Assembly: GCA_050291365.1 (NCBI GenBank)
Contig: JBNKJS010000016.1
Span: 1 to 64,000, forward strand
Length of the DNA: 64,000 bases
Source: JAAGZL01 sp050291365
GTDB lineage: Bacteria > Pseudomonadota > Gammaproteobacteria > Chromatiales > Chromatiaceae
Direction of reading: 5' to 3'
The notes under the pieces are model-generated. The model saw only the letters and a program-made list of their open reading frames with translations. It was not told where the DNA came from and ran no database searches. Each line of letters starts with the position of its first letter. The first letter of the stretch is position 1. Shown here in pieces: positions 1 through 8,732 of the stretch. A program made the position numbers and the translations under genes.

Positions 1-320
1 CCTGCGCCACCGCCGGTTTGTGGTCCAACCACGTTATTACCAGCTGCAGGGGCGATCAGGTCGTAGTTAAGATCTTCAATAAGGGAGACAATCTCCTGAC
101 CTGGGATGACCGTACCATCTTCAAGGGTAATTGCAGGCGCCGCCCCGGCCTGTGCCAAGACGATATAGTTAGGAAACAGTACTTCAGAACCGTCTGGTAG
201 CTGCACCACCAGATCGGTGGGATTGGTTTCACTTTGGAGAAACTTCAGGTTCTTAAACTGATCCATTCCAGGAATATTTAACTGGAGTTCGGTTTCTGTC
301 TGTTGGTCGTTCTGTGCCAT
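1..320 (-). CDS. LapA-type large adhesin, N-terminal retention module (partial, runs off the window)
   Basis: Only the first 106 codons are present; the gene reads off the left edge. The start is an ATG at 320 with a GGAG ribosome-binding site about 9 bases upstream. There is no signal peptide, as expected for a type I secreted adhesin. The N-terminus is acidic and ends in a PAAG motif at residues 91-94 followed by a Gly-rich stretch. In LapA-family adhesins, LapG cuts between the two alanines of a [T/A/P]AAG motif around residue 100, releasing the adhesin from its outer-membrane pore. Genes for LapG-like and LapD-like proteins lie directly upstream on the same strand. The repeats and RTX C-terminus should lie outside the window. 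Inference: biofilm adhesin; confidence comes mainly from the motif plus neighbours. Confidence 0.8.
   Translation of the reverse strand, partial: MAQNDQQTETELQLNIPGMDQFKNLKFLQSETNPTDLVVQLPDGSEVLFPNYIVLAQAGAAPAITLEDGTVIPGQEIVSLIEDLNYDLIAPAAGNNVVGPQTGGGA
39..50 (-). other. Predicted LapG cleavage motif (PAAG) in the adhesin
   Basis: Codons CCT GCA GCT GGT encode Pro-Ala-Ala-Gly at residues 91-94 of the adhesin. LapG proteases cut between the alanines of this kind of motif close to residue 100 of their substrates. The neighbouring protease gene makes this a likely processing site; cleavage itself is inferred. Confidence 0.7.
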
Positions 321-470
321 CTCTATTATCTCCGTCTTCCTAACTATAAACCCGCATCCAACACTCAGGTAAATACTTAGTACTTAAACTCGCCAACCAT
401 CGGCGTTCTTAGGCGTAATTGTCATCACTATTTCCCCCATAAACATCCCCTATTTGGGCTAAAGCCAGGA

Positions 471-504
471 TTTCCGTGAACAACGTCACACTTGCTCACG
501 GAAA
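471..504. other. Stem-loop between lapD and the adhesin gene
   Basis: A perfect 9-bp stem (471-479 with 496-504) encloses a 16-base loop. It starts 27 bases downstream of the lapD stop codon and about 150 bases upstream of the adhesin start. It has no T-run on the minus strand, so it is not a classical intrinsic terminator. It could attenuate read-through into the adhesin gene or stabilise the lapG-lapD mRNA end. Confidence 0.35.
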
Positions 505-530
505 ATCAATGAGTTACAGGCGAATAGAGC

Positions 531-2480
531 CTATTCCGGCCTACCAATGTGGTATCCCTGAGCTCCATCTACATTCAAAGTGTGCAGTATTTTCCATACC
601 TCTTCCGACTCTACAGACTCTGCAATGGTCTGAATATCCAGGCCATGGGCGATATCTGCCAGGGCCTGAATAAAGAACTGATGGTCCGGATTCTGATCCA
701 GTGTGCGCAGATAACTACCGTCAACCTTCAGATAATCCACCTTGAGAGACCTGAGGTAGGCCAAAGAGCTAAAACTACGCCCAAAATGGTCCAGCGAGAA
801 CATAACCCCATATCGGTTCAATCTATCTATCAGCGACTTAAATTGGGACAGATTGGCTACAGCGCCGTACTCTGGAAGCTCGAAGATCAATCTCTGGGCA
901 ATGTATTCATACCGGGAAATGGTCTGCTCCAGCCACTCTACAAACGGCTCGACCGCCAGTGACTGGGGAGAGAGGTTGATAGCAAACTTGCCGGTAATGG
1001 ATGGATTATCCAAGAGGGTATTTACCAGCTTATTCACCACCGCCTTATCTATTTCGGCAGCCAGGCCCACGCTCTCTGCCACCGGCAGGAATACCCCTGC
1101 CGGGATCAACTCGCCATCACTGTCGGCGATACGCACCAACACCTCTTTGTGCATAAGATCTAGTTCCGGACAGCTAACCACGGGTTGATACAGTAGAGTA
1201 ACCTTGTCCCGCTCCAGGGCATCTTCAATAAACGACCTCCAATCCGCCGCAGAACGCACCTGTCTGCGGTCCAAATTCTCCGGCGCCGTAAGCTGCCAGT
1301 TATTTGCCTCCTGAGCCTGAGCGGAACGTAGAGCCATATCGGCCTCTGAAAGCAGCTCCTTCAGGCTCTGACGGCCATCGAAGTAGGCCGCGCCAATATG
1401 GGCCACATCCGGCGATTCCGGCATCCCGGTACTATATAAACTGGACAGGACCGAACTTATGCGCTGACACAGCCGTTTTGAATCATCCAGACTACAGTCT
1501 TCCACCAGCAATCCAAAATCCGCCCCGGTAAGATGGGCCAGTGTGTGCTTCGGGACATCCTCGGTGGCCTTAACCAGGCACTGCGCCACCTCACACAGCA
1601 GCTCGTCACCGGCCTGATAACCCTTGCGATCGTTGTACTCCTTGAACGACTTCAACTGCACCAGGTAGAACGCCCCCTGCATGAAATCCTCGTCCGACTC
1701 GATTCTGTCAGTGACTATATCCATAAACCGCCGCTTGTTATCCAACCCTGTAACCGGGTGCTGATAGGCCTGTTGACGCAGCCTTGAAACCAGGGACTCC
1801 AACTCGGATATCATCCACTGAACCTTTGCTGCCATGCGATTCATGGCCTCCATGATGCGCCGCAGGTCTGGTGTCTTTGGAAGATTGTCTAACACCGGAA
1901 ACTCACGGTTACAGATAGAATCGGCCTGCCACTCAATGCGTTTTAGAGGCTTTAACAACCAGCGCAGAACCGCCATACCCAGTATCAGGATAAACAGGGC
2001 GCTAATAAGAAACCAGATAGCGGTATCCTTGGCATTATCCCAAAGCTGGATATAGGCGTATCCGGGATGGCTTTGAATAATCACTCTACCGGCCTGGGTC
2101 CAGCCAGACATAACGGCGGCCTCTCCAAGCGGCGTCTCAAGGGGGAAGGCAGAGATAAACCAGGGGGGCACTCCATCTATGGTTATAGGCTGCTCCAGCT
2201 TCTTGAGAGTTTTACCTTTGGCATCTTCCACCAGCAGCTTGCGATAATAACCACGATCAAAGATGGCATCGGACATTGAATCGATGCTGGCCTGATCCCC
2301 ATTTGCCAGATGAGTGGAGATGGAAAGCCCCAAGGACGTGGCAGTATCCTGGGCATGGGATCCCAACTGGGCCTCAAGATAATCCCTGGTATTGCGAACA
2401 CTGGTGAAGAGGGTGCCGATATATACCAACAGCAGAAGCATAATCACCAGCAGGGCCAATCGACGTGACAAGGTCATCAT
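531..2480 (-). CDS. lapD: LapD-like transmembrane c-di-GMP receptor with degenerate GGDEF and EAL domains
   Basis: This inner-membrane receptor senses cytoplasmic c-di-GMP and sequesters the LapG protease in the periplasm. The 649 residues run: TM helix about 7-25; periplasmic LapD/MoxY-type domain about 26-150, with a Gly-Trp at 126-127 like the LapG-contacting Trp of LapD; second TM about 152-172; HAMP; GGDEF; EAL. Both catalytic domains look inactive. The GGDEF signature reads TGADF, the EAL motif reads EVL, and the usual DDFGTG loop reads DHFGRS. That fits a receptor rather than an enzyme. The start overlaps the lapG stop by 4 bp (ATGA), so the two are translationally coupled. Two adjacent ATG codons are possible starts; the second has the better ribosome-site spacing. 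Confidence 0.9.
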   Translation of the reverse strand: MMTLSRRLALLVIMLLLLVYIGTLFTSVRNTRDYLEAQLGSHAQDTATSLGLSISTHLANGDQASIDSMSDAIFDRGYYRKLLVEDAKGKTLKKLEQPITIDGVPPWFISAFPLETPLGEAAVMSGWTQAGRVIIQSHPGYAYIQLWDNAKDTAIWFLISALFILILGMAVLRWLLKPLKRIEWQADSICNREFPVLDNLPKTPDLRRIMEAMNRMAAKVQWMISELESLVSRLRQQAYQHPVTGLDNKRRFMDIVTDRIESDEDFMQGAFYLVQLKSFKEYNDRKGYQAGDELLCEVAQCLVKATEDVPKHTLAHLTGADFGLLVEDCSLDDSKRLCQRISSVLSSLYSTGMPESPDVAHIGAAYFDGRQSLKELLSEADMALRSAQAQEANNWQLTAPENLDRRQVRSAADWRSFIEDALERDKVTLLYQPVVSCPELDLMHKEVLVRIADSDGELIPAGVFLPVAESVGLAAEIDKAVVNKLVNTLLDNPSITGKFAINLSPQSLAVEPFVEWLEQTISRYEYIAQRLIFELPEYGAVANLSQFKSLIDRLNRYGVMFSLDHFGRSFSSLAYLRSLKVDYLKVDGSYLRTLDQNPDHQFFIQALADIAHGLDIQTIAESVESEEVWKILHTLNVDGAQGYHIGRPE

Positions 2481-3211
2481 TTATCTCCCTTGTTTCTATT
2501 AGTTTGAATATGACTGTTTTCTCGTTTCATCCTGGCCTTTAGATCTTGCCATAGATTTATACGTTTGGATGTGCCCACACGCAAGCCTTGATTCCGGCTT
2601 TTGGCCAGCCAGAGACCATCACCGTTAAAACTGTACACCGGCGCCAGGTCAGTTCGTCTGTTTGCGGGAAGGATACTAGGGTTCAGATTATCCAGCACCA
2701 GTGGTATGGCACCTGGAGTTGGATAATAGGTAAGCACCATGTGGGCCTGATTCAGCCTCAGGGCCTTTACATACATAATCCGCAGCTTGGAATCGGATAC
2801 TCCAAGCTCGCGCAGGGTAAAATATTTGGCTATGGAATAGTCTTCACAATCGCCAGCTCCCTTACCCATCGCCTCTATCGGCGTGGCCCAATAGTCATTC
2901 TTATTCCATAGTATGCTATCGGGACGAAATTTTAGACGATTGAAAAAGCTGTTCACTAACTTCAATTTCTCTGTTTCACTTTTACCCCTGCTATTCTGCA
3001 TCAATTTCTGCCAGTTCAGCACCCGCTCTACCGCAGGTTCGCCATATTTCTCTCTAACACTCTTTATTAACTCAGGACCAATAGCTATTCCTTCTGCCAC
3101 CACCAGGGTTGCGGCAAACCAAAGCATGGGGGCAATACGAGACAAGCGCGGAGGATCGCCCGCAGGTCTTAAACGGCTAAATATTGTTGTTATATTGAAC
3201 GATACAGTCAC
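2477..3211 (-). CDS. lapG: LapG-type periplasmic transglutaminase-like cysteine protease (BTLCP family)
   Basis: This calcium-dependent periplasmic protease cleaves the N-terminus of LapA-type adhesins and so triggers detachment when c-di-GMP falls. The 244-residue product has a hydrophobic export or anchor segment at about 28-44. The catalytic triad is readable as Cys122 (in GDCEDY), His157 (in QAHMVL) and Asp174 (in VLDNLN). The acidic residues flanking Cys122 match the calcium site known in LapG proteins. It is the first gene of the lapG-lapD pair, and the adhesin gene follows on the same strand. The long, basic N-terminus before the hydrophobic segment suggests the true start may be somewhat downstream. 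Confidence 0.9.
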   Translation of the reverse strand: MTVSFNITTIFSRLRPAGDPPRLSRIAPMLWFAATLVVAEGIAIGPELIKSVREKYGEPAVERVLNWQKLMQNSRGKSETEKLKLVNSFFNRLKFRPDSILWNKNDYWATPIEAMGKGAGDCEDYSIAKYFTLRELGVSDSKLRIMYVKALRLNQAHMVLTYYPTPGAIPLVLDNLNPSILPANRRTDLAPVYSFNGDGLWLAKSRNQGLRVGTSKRINLWQDLKARMKRENSHIQTNRNKGDK

Positions 3212-3470
3212 ATGTTATCCTAAGTCACCCAATGACTTATCTAAAAGAAGCCTCTATTCATATAGTTGACAGGCCCAATTTTTAGTTCAAATCGCAATAA
3301 TGGCGAAGCGCAAAAACACGCCCCAACCCTCATACAGTTGATTTGAGGCTCCTAACTACCTATTTCGCCCGAAATATCAAAAACTTGAATCAGCATCGCC
3401 TCAAACGGATTGTTACCAAAGAGTCATACAGATAGAATACCCGGTTATTTGAACAATCGGACCGATCCAG

Positions 3471-5195
3471 ATGCGCACATCCCAGTTCCCCCTCCAAACA
3501 GTCAAGGAGACTCCATCCGAGGCAGAGATCGCCAGCCACCAGCTAATGCTGCGCGCCGGGATGATCCGCAAACTGGCTGCTGGTCTCTACACCTGGCTGC
3601 CACTAGGCCTGCGGGTACTGCGCAAGGTCGAGGCGATTGTGCGCGAAGAGATGGACCGTGCAGGCGCCCTGGAACTATTCATGCCTGCGGTACAGCCGGC
3701 CGAGCTATGGCAGGAGTCTGGGCGCTGGGAGAAGTACGGCCCGGAACTGCTGCGCTTCAATGATCGTCATCAGCGCGAGTTCTGTTTCGGCCCAACTCAC
3801 GAAGAGATAATCACCGACCTGGCCCGCAACGAGCTACAGAGCTACAAACAGCTACCGGTCAACTATTACCAGATACAGACCAAGTTTCGAGATGAGATCA
3901 GGCCACGCTTCGGCATCATGCGGGCGCGAGAATTCCTGATGAAAGACGCCTACTCCTTTCATGCGGACCAGGAGTCACTGCAACAGACCTACGAACAGAT
4001 GTATACAACCTACTCCCGCATCTTCGAGCGCTGCGGACTCATGTTCCGGGCAGTTCAGGCAGACACCGGCAGCATCGGGGGTAATGCCTCCCATGAGTTC
4101 CATGTGCTGGCGGAATCTGGTGAAGACGCAATCGCCTTCTCAACAGAGAGTGAGTACGCCGCCAACCTTGAACTGGCTGAGGCCCTGGCACCAGCCGGCG
4201 AGCGCCCCGCCCCACAGGCAGAGATGCAAACCGTCGACACCCCAGGACAGCACAGCATTGAGGAGGTCAGCGGCTTTCTCAAGGTGAGCCCCAACCAATG
4301 CCTGAAGACCCTGATCGTCCATGGATCAGAAGAAGGCAGCCTGATAGCGCTAGTGTTACGGGGTGACCATGAACTCAATGCCATCAAGGCGGAGAAACTC
4401 CCATCTGTAGCAGAACCGCTGACTATGGCAGAAGATGGGGAGATCAAGGCGGCTTTAGGCTGTTCTGTAGGCTCCATCGGTCCGGTTGGGTTGAACATAC
4501 CCTTTATAGTTGACCGTAGCGCCGCTGCAGTTGCCGACTTTGTCTGTGGTGCTAACGAAGACGGCAAACATCTCACAGATGTCAACTGGGAGAGGGATGT
4601 AACTCTGGGCCAGGTAAGCGACCTACGCAATGTAGAGGAAGGTGATCCAAGCCCGGATGGAAAAGGAGCTATAACTATCGCCCGCGGCATTGAGGTCGGC
4701 CATATATTCCAACTAGGCCAGAGATACAGCGAAGCCATGAACGCAACCGTTCTGGATCAGAACGGCCGCACCCAGGTTATGACTATGGGTTGCTATGGAA
4801 TAGGTGTGTCCCGAGTAGTTGCGGCCGCTATTGAGCAAAATCATGATGATAAAGGCATCATCTGGCCTGCTGCGATTGCACCATTTCAGGTAGCCCTACT
4901 ACCTATGAAGATCAACAAGTCTCACCGTGTGCGCGAAGCTGCGGAAAAACTTTACCACGAACTTGTTGACGCAGGCATTGATGTACTCCTGGACGATCGC
5001 GATGTACGCCCTGGTTTCATGTTTGCCGACATGGAGCTGATCGGCATCCCACACCGAATTGTAGTTGGAGAGAAGGGCCTGGACCAAGGCACGGTGGAGT
5101 ACCGAGGCCGCAAAGAGACAGATAACAGTATGATCGACATCGACAACATCGTATCCATACTGCGCGAGCGTCTGGATACGGAGATGGCCCAATAA
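3471..5195 (+). CDS. proS: Prolyl-tRNA synthetase (bacterial type, with editing domain)
   Basis: It charges tRNA-Pro with proline in the cytoplasm. The 574 residues match the usual bacterial form of about 570. Class II features are visible: the FGPTHEE segment with motif 2 around RDEIRPRFG, and motif 3 around YGIGVSR. The INS-type editing domain, which removes misacylated Ala-tRNA-Pro, lies between motifs 2 and 3 at roughly 225-405. The C-terminal anticodon-binding domain follows from about 470. The start ATG gives the expected N-terminus (MRTSQFPL) although the upstream ribosome site is weak. It is a stand-alone gene with 275 bases upstream and fabA 117 bases downstream on the same strand. 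Confidence 0.97.
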   Translation: MRTSQFPLQTVKETPSEAEIASHQLMLRAGMIRKLAAGLYTWLPLGLRVLRKVEAIVREEMDRAGALELFMPAVQPAELWQESGRWEKYGPELLRFNDRHQREFCFGPTHEEIITDLARNELQSYKQLPVNYYQIQTKFRDEIRPRFGIMRAREFLMKDAYSFHADQESLQQTYEQMYTTYSRIFERCGLMFRAVQADTGSIGGNASHEFHVLAESGEDAIAFSTESEYAANLELAEALAPAGERPAPQAEMQTVDTPGQHSIEEVSGFLKVSPNQCLKTLIVHGSEEGSLIALVLRGDHELNAIKAEKLPSVAEPLTMAEDGEIKAALGCSVGSIGPVGLNIPFIVDRSAAAVADFVCGANEDGKHLTDVNWERDVTLGQVSDLRNVEEGDPSPDGKGAITIARGIEVGHIFQLGQRYSEAMNATVLDQNGRTQVMTMGCYGIGVSRVVAAAIEQNHDDKGIIWPAAIAPFQVALLPMKINKSHRVREAAEKLYHELVDAGIDVLLDDRDVRPGFMFADMELIGIPHRIVVGEKGLDQGTVEYRGRKETDNSMIDIDNIVSILRERLDTEMAQ

Positions 5196-5312
5196 CCAGA
5201 GGCAATATGCCGATCTGACCTCCAATAACTATCAGAATATATATCATTAACCAACTGCCAACCCTGACCGGCCATCTGGTCAGCCTCGGCTTAACATAAG
5301 GCAACAAAGATT

Positions 5313-5828
5313 ATGGCAAAAGAAGCAAGTTTTACCCGGGAAGAGCTACTCGCTTGCGGCAATGGAGAGATGTTTGGACCAGGTAATGCACAACTACCAA
5401 CACCCAACATGCTGATGATGGACCGCGTCACCAAGATCACTGATCACACAGGTTCCCACGGCAAAGGTGAGATCCTGGCTGAGCTTGATATCACGCCGGA
5501 CCTTTGGTTTTTCGATTGCCATTTTCCCGGTGACCCAGTTATGCCGGGGTGTCTTGGATTGGATGCCATGTGGCAGTCCGTCGGTTTCTTTCTGGCATGG
5601 ATAGGTAACCCCGGACACGGTCGCGCCCTTGGTGTGGGAGAGGTTAAATTTACCGGCCAGGTTTTACCCAACGCCAAACTGGTAACCTACGAAATAAACA
5701 TGAAACGGGTAATAAGCCGAAAACTGGTACTGGGCGTTGCTGACGGTGTAGTAAAGGTGGATGGACGCGAAATCTATACCGCAACCGATCTAAGGGTTGG
5801 TCTTTTTACCTCCACCGATAACTTTTAA
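5313..5828 (+). CDS. fabA: 3-hydroxydecanoyl-ACP dehydratase/isomerase FabA
   Basis: FabA dehydrates 3-hydroxyacyl-ACP and isomerises trans-2- to cis-3-decenoyl-ACP, the branch point of anaerobic unsaturated fatty acid synthesis. The 171-residue product has the same length as the E. coli enzyme. The catalytic His70 (in DCHFPGDPVMPG) and Asp84 (in LGLDAMWQ) fall at the same residue numbers. The hot-dog fold helix carrying PVMPGCLG is intact. The partner fabB is not adjacent, although fabA and fabB are often paired in proteobacteria, so it must lie outside this window. Confidence 0.96.
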   Translation: MAKEASFTREELLACGNGEMFGPGNAQLPTPNMLMMDRVTKITDHTGSHGKGEILAELDITPDLWFFDCHFPGDPVMPGCLGLDAMWQSVGFFLAWIGNPGHGRALGVGEVKFTGQVLPNAKLVTYEINMKRVISRKLVLGVADGVVKVDGREIYTATDLRVGLFTSTDNF

Positions 5829-6066
5829 TTTGTTGCCACGCACGAGCTTAGTAATAGATTAAGCAGGATAGTCTATGATTAACAACAATCATCCATAGCT
5901 CCAAAGGAGTTGTCAAAAAGTGAACCACTACACAAACGCAGCCCCTTGTTAACACTTACATTTGATCTATACAGCATAAATCACTTGAGCATGTGATCTG
6001 CACGGGTTTTAATGCAACAATATAGTAGGGTCTGAGAACAGAAACATTTATTCAGAAGCAGAATCT

Positions 6067-6915
6067 ATGGCGGCTAACAAACATAAACGGATTTCACCAA
6101 AAGAGGCCTTCAGTGATCTGCCAGAAGGGTCTTTGAAGATTCTGCAGATCACTGACACCCACCTCTATGCCGACCCAACAAAACACCTGGCCGGCCTGAA
6201 TACTGAGCAGACCCTGCTCCAGCTGTTGGATATCGCCCAGAAGCAGATCCTTCCTGTGGATCTCGTATTGGTAACAGGCGACCTCATACATGACGCCTCT
6301 GAAGTGGGCTATCAACGTCTAAGGGACCATCTACTGACACTTAACACCCCCGCATACTGCATCCCAGGAAATCATGATAGAAACCCTGTGATGGAACAGA
6401 ATGTCAGCAGTGAAATAATCAGTACTGAAGCGACATCAAGACATGGAGACTGGGTGTTGATAATGCTCGACTCCACCATCCCAGGAAAAGTAGCCGGACA
6501 CCTAGACAAATATCAGCTAGACCTGCTTAAGGCTGGGCTGGATTCCCATCCTGACTGCCATGTTCTGGTATCTCTGCACCACCATCCAGTCTCTCTCAGC
6601 AGTGAATGGATAGACAAAATTGCCCTGAATAACCCGGACGATCTGTTTTCCATTCTAGACCAATACAATAGTGTGCGCGGACTGCTCTGGGGACACGCCC
6701 ACCAACTGTATGAAGGGGAGCGTAACGGGGTTAAGTTAATGGGAAGCCCATCAACATGCATTCAGTTCAAGGCGCGCCAGGATAAATTTGAAATAGACTT
6801 AGCGCCACCCGGCCTGCGCTGGCTGGCCCTTCTCCCCGACGGAACAATTGAGACTGGTATTGAGTACCTGGATCACACCCCTACGGGGATAGATCTTAGC
6901 GTTAAAGGCTATTAA
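6067..6915 (+). CDS. cpdA: 3',5'-cyclic-AMP phosphodiesterase CpdA (metallophosphatase)
   Basis: The enzyme hydrolyses cAMP to AMP with a two-metal centre. All metallophosphoesterase signatures are present in order: TDTH, TGDLIHD, GNHD, HHHP and GHAHQ. The length of 282 residues is close to E. coli CpdA at 275. Related class III phosphodiesterases act on other cyclic nucleotides or phosphodiesters, so substrate is inferred. It lies 238 bases after fabA and 175 bases before an unknown gene on the same strand, probably in its own transcript. Confidence 0.88.
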   Translation: MAANKHKRISPKEAFSDLPEGSLKILQITDTHLYADPTKHLAGLNTEQTLLQLLDIAQKQILPVDLVLVTGDLIHDASEVGYQRLRDHLLTLNTPAYCIPGNHDRNPVMEQNVSSEIISTEATSRHGDWVLIMLDSTIPGKVAGHLDKYQLDLLKAGLDSHPDCHVLVSLHHHPVSLSSEWIDKIALNNPDDLFSILDQYNSVRGLLWGHAHQLYEGERNGVKLMGSPSTCIQFKARQDKFEIDLAPPGLRWLALLPDGTIETGIEYLDHTPTGIDLSVKGY

Positions 6916-7090
6916 GAACGGCTGTTTCACTCCACTTCTTTCTTTTTAGCCATACAAATTTACCTGCTATCATTAACAGATCTGATAGATCAATCTCAGA
7001 TCAGGTATATTCAGCAACACCAGTAGGCAGAGACGGATAACGACAAGCATCACGCCTGCCAAACGCAACAAATACCGGGGTCCACAGTCA

Positions 7091-8728
7091 GTGCCAGAAG
7101 AATCAAAAACAATTCACCTTACAACCCCTGCTCTCGATAGCAGAATAAACCCTGCCACCCTGACTAAACCGCAAGCAGCTCGAGACTGGGTAGAAAGCTT
7201 ACCTTACGCAAATCCGCCTGCCATGGCGCAAGAGTTTATCTCCTCACTCAAGCTGTTAAACCGTCACCCAAAGAAAGTTTCGCGGCGTACTGAGTTAATG
7301 CTGATATATATGAACCCCTTCAGAGGGCTTATAGAGATAGTGCGCAAAATAAACTGTCAAAACCAGGGCAATAGAGGATTAAACAAAAACGACAGCAAAC
7401 TAATAGCGTTGGCAGAAGCGGCTTGCGCCGAGATGTCTTATGGCTTCAAACACATCATCAACAACGAGTTGCGCTCTGAAATAAAAATACCCCCTGACCA
7501 GTGCGCTCTATATATCCATCTTGCTGTCGTTTGCCTCTCCACTGGATTAATACTGGATATGGCTGCACATAGGCCTGAACCACACACTGCATGGCGAGAG
7601 ATATTTCAACTACTTATAAGGTCACAACAGCTTGGCATATCCCATCAAAAAATCACAAATGCAATTCCCGAAGTTGACTATGAAGTCTCTATACTAAACA
7701 GCTTCAAGGCTATCTTGCTTACCTCCATACTTGATCCATCCAGGCTTACTCCTAGAGAAATCTGGGGGGCATACGACTACCTTACATGGTACGCAAAAAA
7801 CGCCAGACTTACGTCCATAGAGCAGGCATCTCAACACCCTGGCAACTATCTAATAGCAAGAGATGGATTGGAAAATCCCGTGTTATTTAATCCTGAGAAA
7901 CTGCCTTCAAACCCTGGCAGATATATGATACTGGAGACCCATAGACTAAACATTCTGATCAGCAGGCATCTTGATATTCTCTCTGATACCGATAGCGCTC
8001 CAATCAGGGGCAGCGAAAAACTGAACCCTAGTACCAAAAAACATATGCTAAAGCAGATGCTGCATATATGGCATACCAATCCCAAGCGACGCCATGAGCG
8101 CAAGGAAAAGTTCGACCGACTATCTTGCGCATTCGGAGTAGGCTCTACATACCAGTTCCTAAAAGAAGGAACTATGCGCAAACCCTATCAAGTGCATGGA
8201 TCCAACGAACTGGCGAATAGTCCACAAAACATCCCTGAACCTGAATTAACAGACATCCTTAATACCTATGAATGCAGGCAGGAGAACATAAGTGCAAACG
8301 GCATGATGATCCTATCCTCGGAGCAAAAAATTGCAAAATTGAAGGTAGGACAGATGGTAGTAACTGAAAGCATGGTAGGTGAAGAACCACAGCCGCTAAA
8401 AATAGGCGTGGTTAGAAGAATAGTAAACAGAGACCAGAACACGACAGAGTTTGGCGTACAATTTATCCCTGGAAAGTTGTTTGCAGCCACAGTACTGCCT
8501 GAGATATTTGGCCGCAAACATGGCGCAGACCTGCAACCATGCATACTTCTGGAATTGGGGAAAAACAAACCCAGGGCCCTGATTACTCCGAACCTGATAT
8601 ATCAGGCAGACAGGCACTATGTACTCGACGTCAAGAACGGAGACACCAACAGGGTTATTGCCGGAAAGCTGCTTGAATCAACCGCTTGCTTCGACTGCTT
8701 CGAATACAACATACTTAACCATAGCTAA
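7091..8728 (+). CDS. Conserved hypothetical cytoplasmic protein, 545 residues, possible PilZ-like C-terminus
   Basis: I do not recognise this family with confidence. The product starts with GTG and has no signal peptide or membrane segment. The first 380 residues look mostly helical (motifs such as ARDWVESLPYANP near the start and RHERKEKFDRLS late). The last 130 residues look beta-rich, with KIGVVRRIVNRDQNTTEFGV around 435-455. That pattern resembles the IGVVRW...LGVEF pattern of PilZ-like barrels, but I do not see the canonical RxxxR and D/NxSxxG c-di-GMP contacts clearly. It follows cpdA on the same strand and ends 4 bases from the convergent yihY-like gene. Codon use looks like that of its neighbours, though the gene is slightly AT-richer. 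Confidence 0.75.
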   Translation: MPEESKTIHLTTPALDSRINPATLTKPQAARDWVESLPYANPPAMAQEFISSLKLLNRHPKKVSRRTELMLIYMNPFRGLIEIVRKINCQNQGNRGLNKNDSKLIALAEAACAEMSYGFKHIINNELRSEIKIPPDQCALYIHLAVVCLSTGLILDMAAHRPEPHTAWREIFQLLIRSQQLGISHQKITNAIPEVDYEVSILNSFKAILLTSILDPSRLTPREIWGAYDYLTWYAKNARLTSIEQASQHPGNYLIARDGLENPVLFNPEKLPSNPGRYMILETHRLNILISRHLDILSDTDSAPIRGSEKLNPSTKKHMLKQMLHIWHTNPKRRHERKEKFDRLSCAFGVGSTYQFLKEGTMRKPYQVHGSNELANSPQNIPEPELTDILNTYECRQENISANGMMILSSEQKIAKLKVGQMVVTESMVGEEPQPLKIGVVRRIVNRDQNTTEFGVQFIPGKLFAATVLPEIFGRKHGADLQPCILLELGKNKPRALITPNLIYQADRHYVLDVKNGDTNRVIAGKLLESTACFDCFEYNILNHS

Positions 8729-8732
8729 AGAC

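Noticed and set aside
18..200. Plus-strand 60-codon open frame at the left edge
   Set aside because: It is antisense to the adhesin N-terminus, which has a start, ribosome site and LapG motif.
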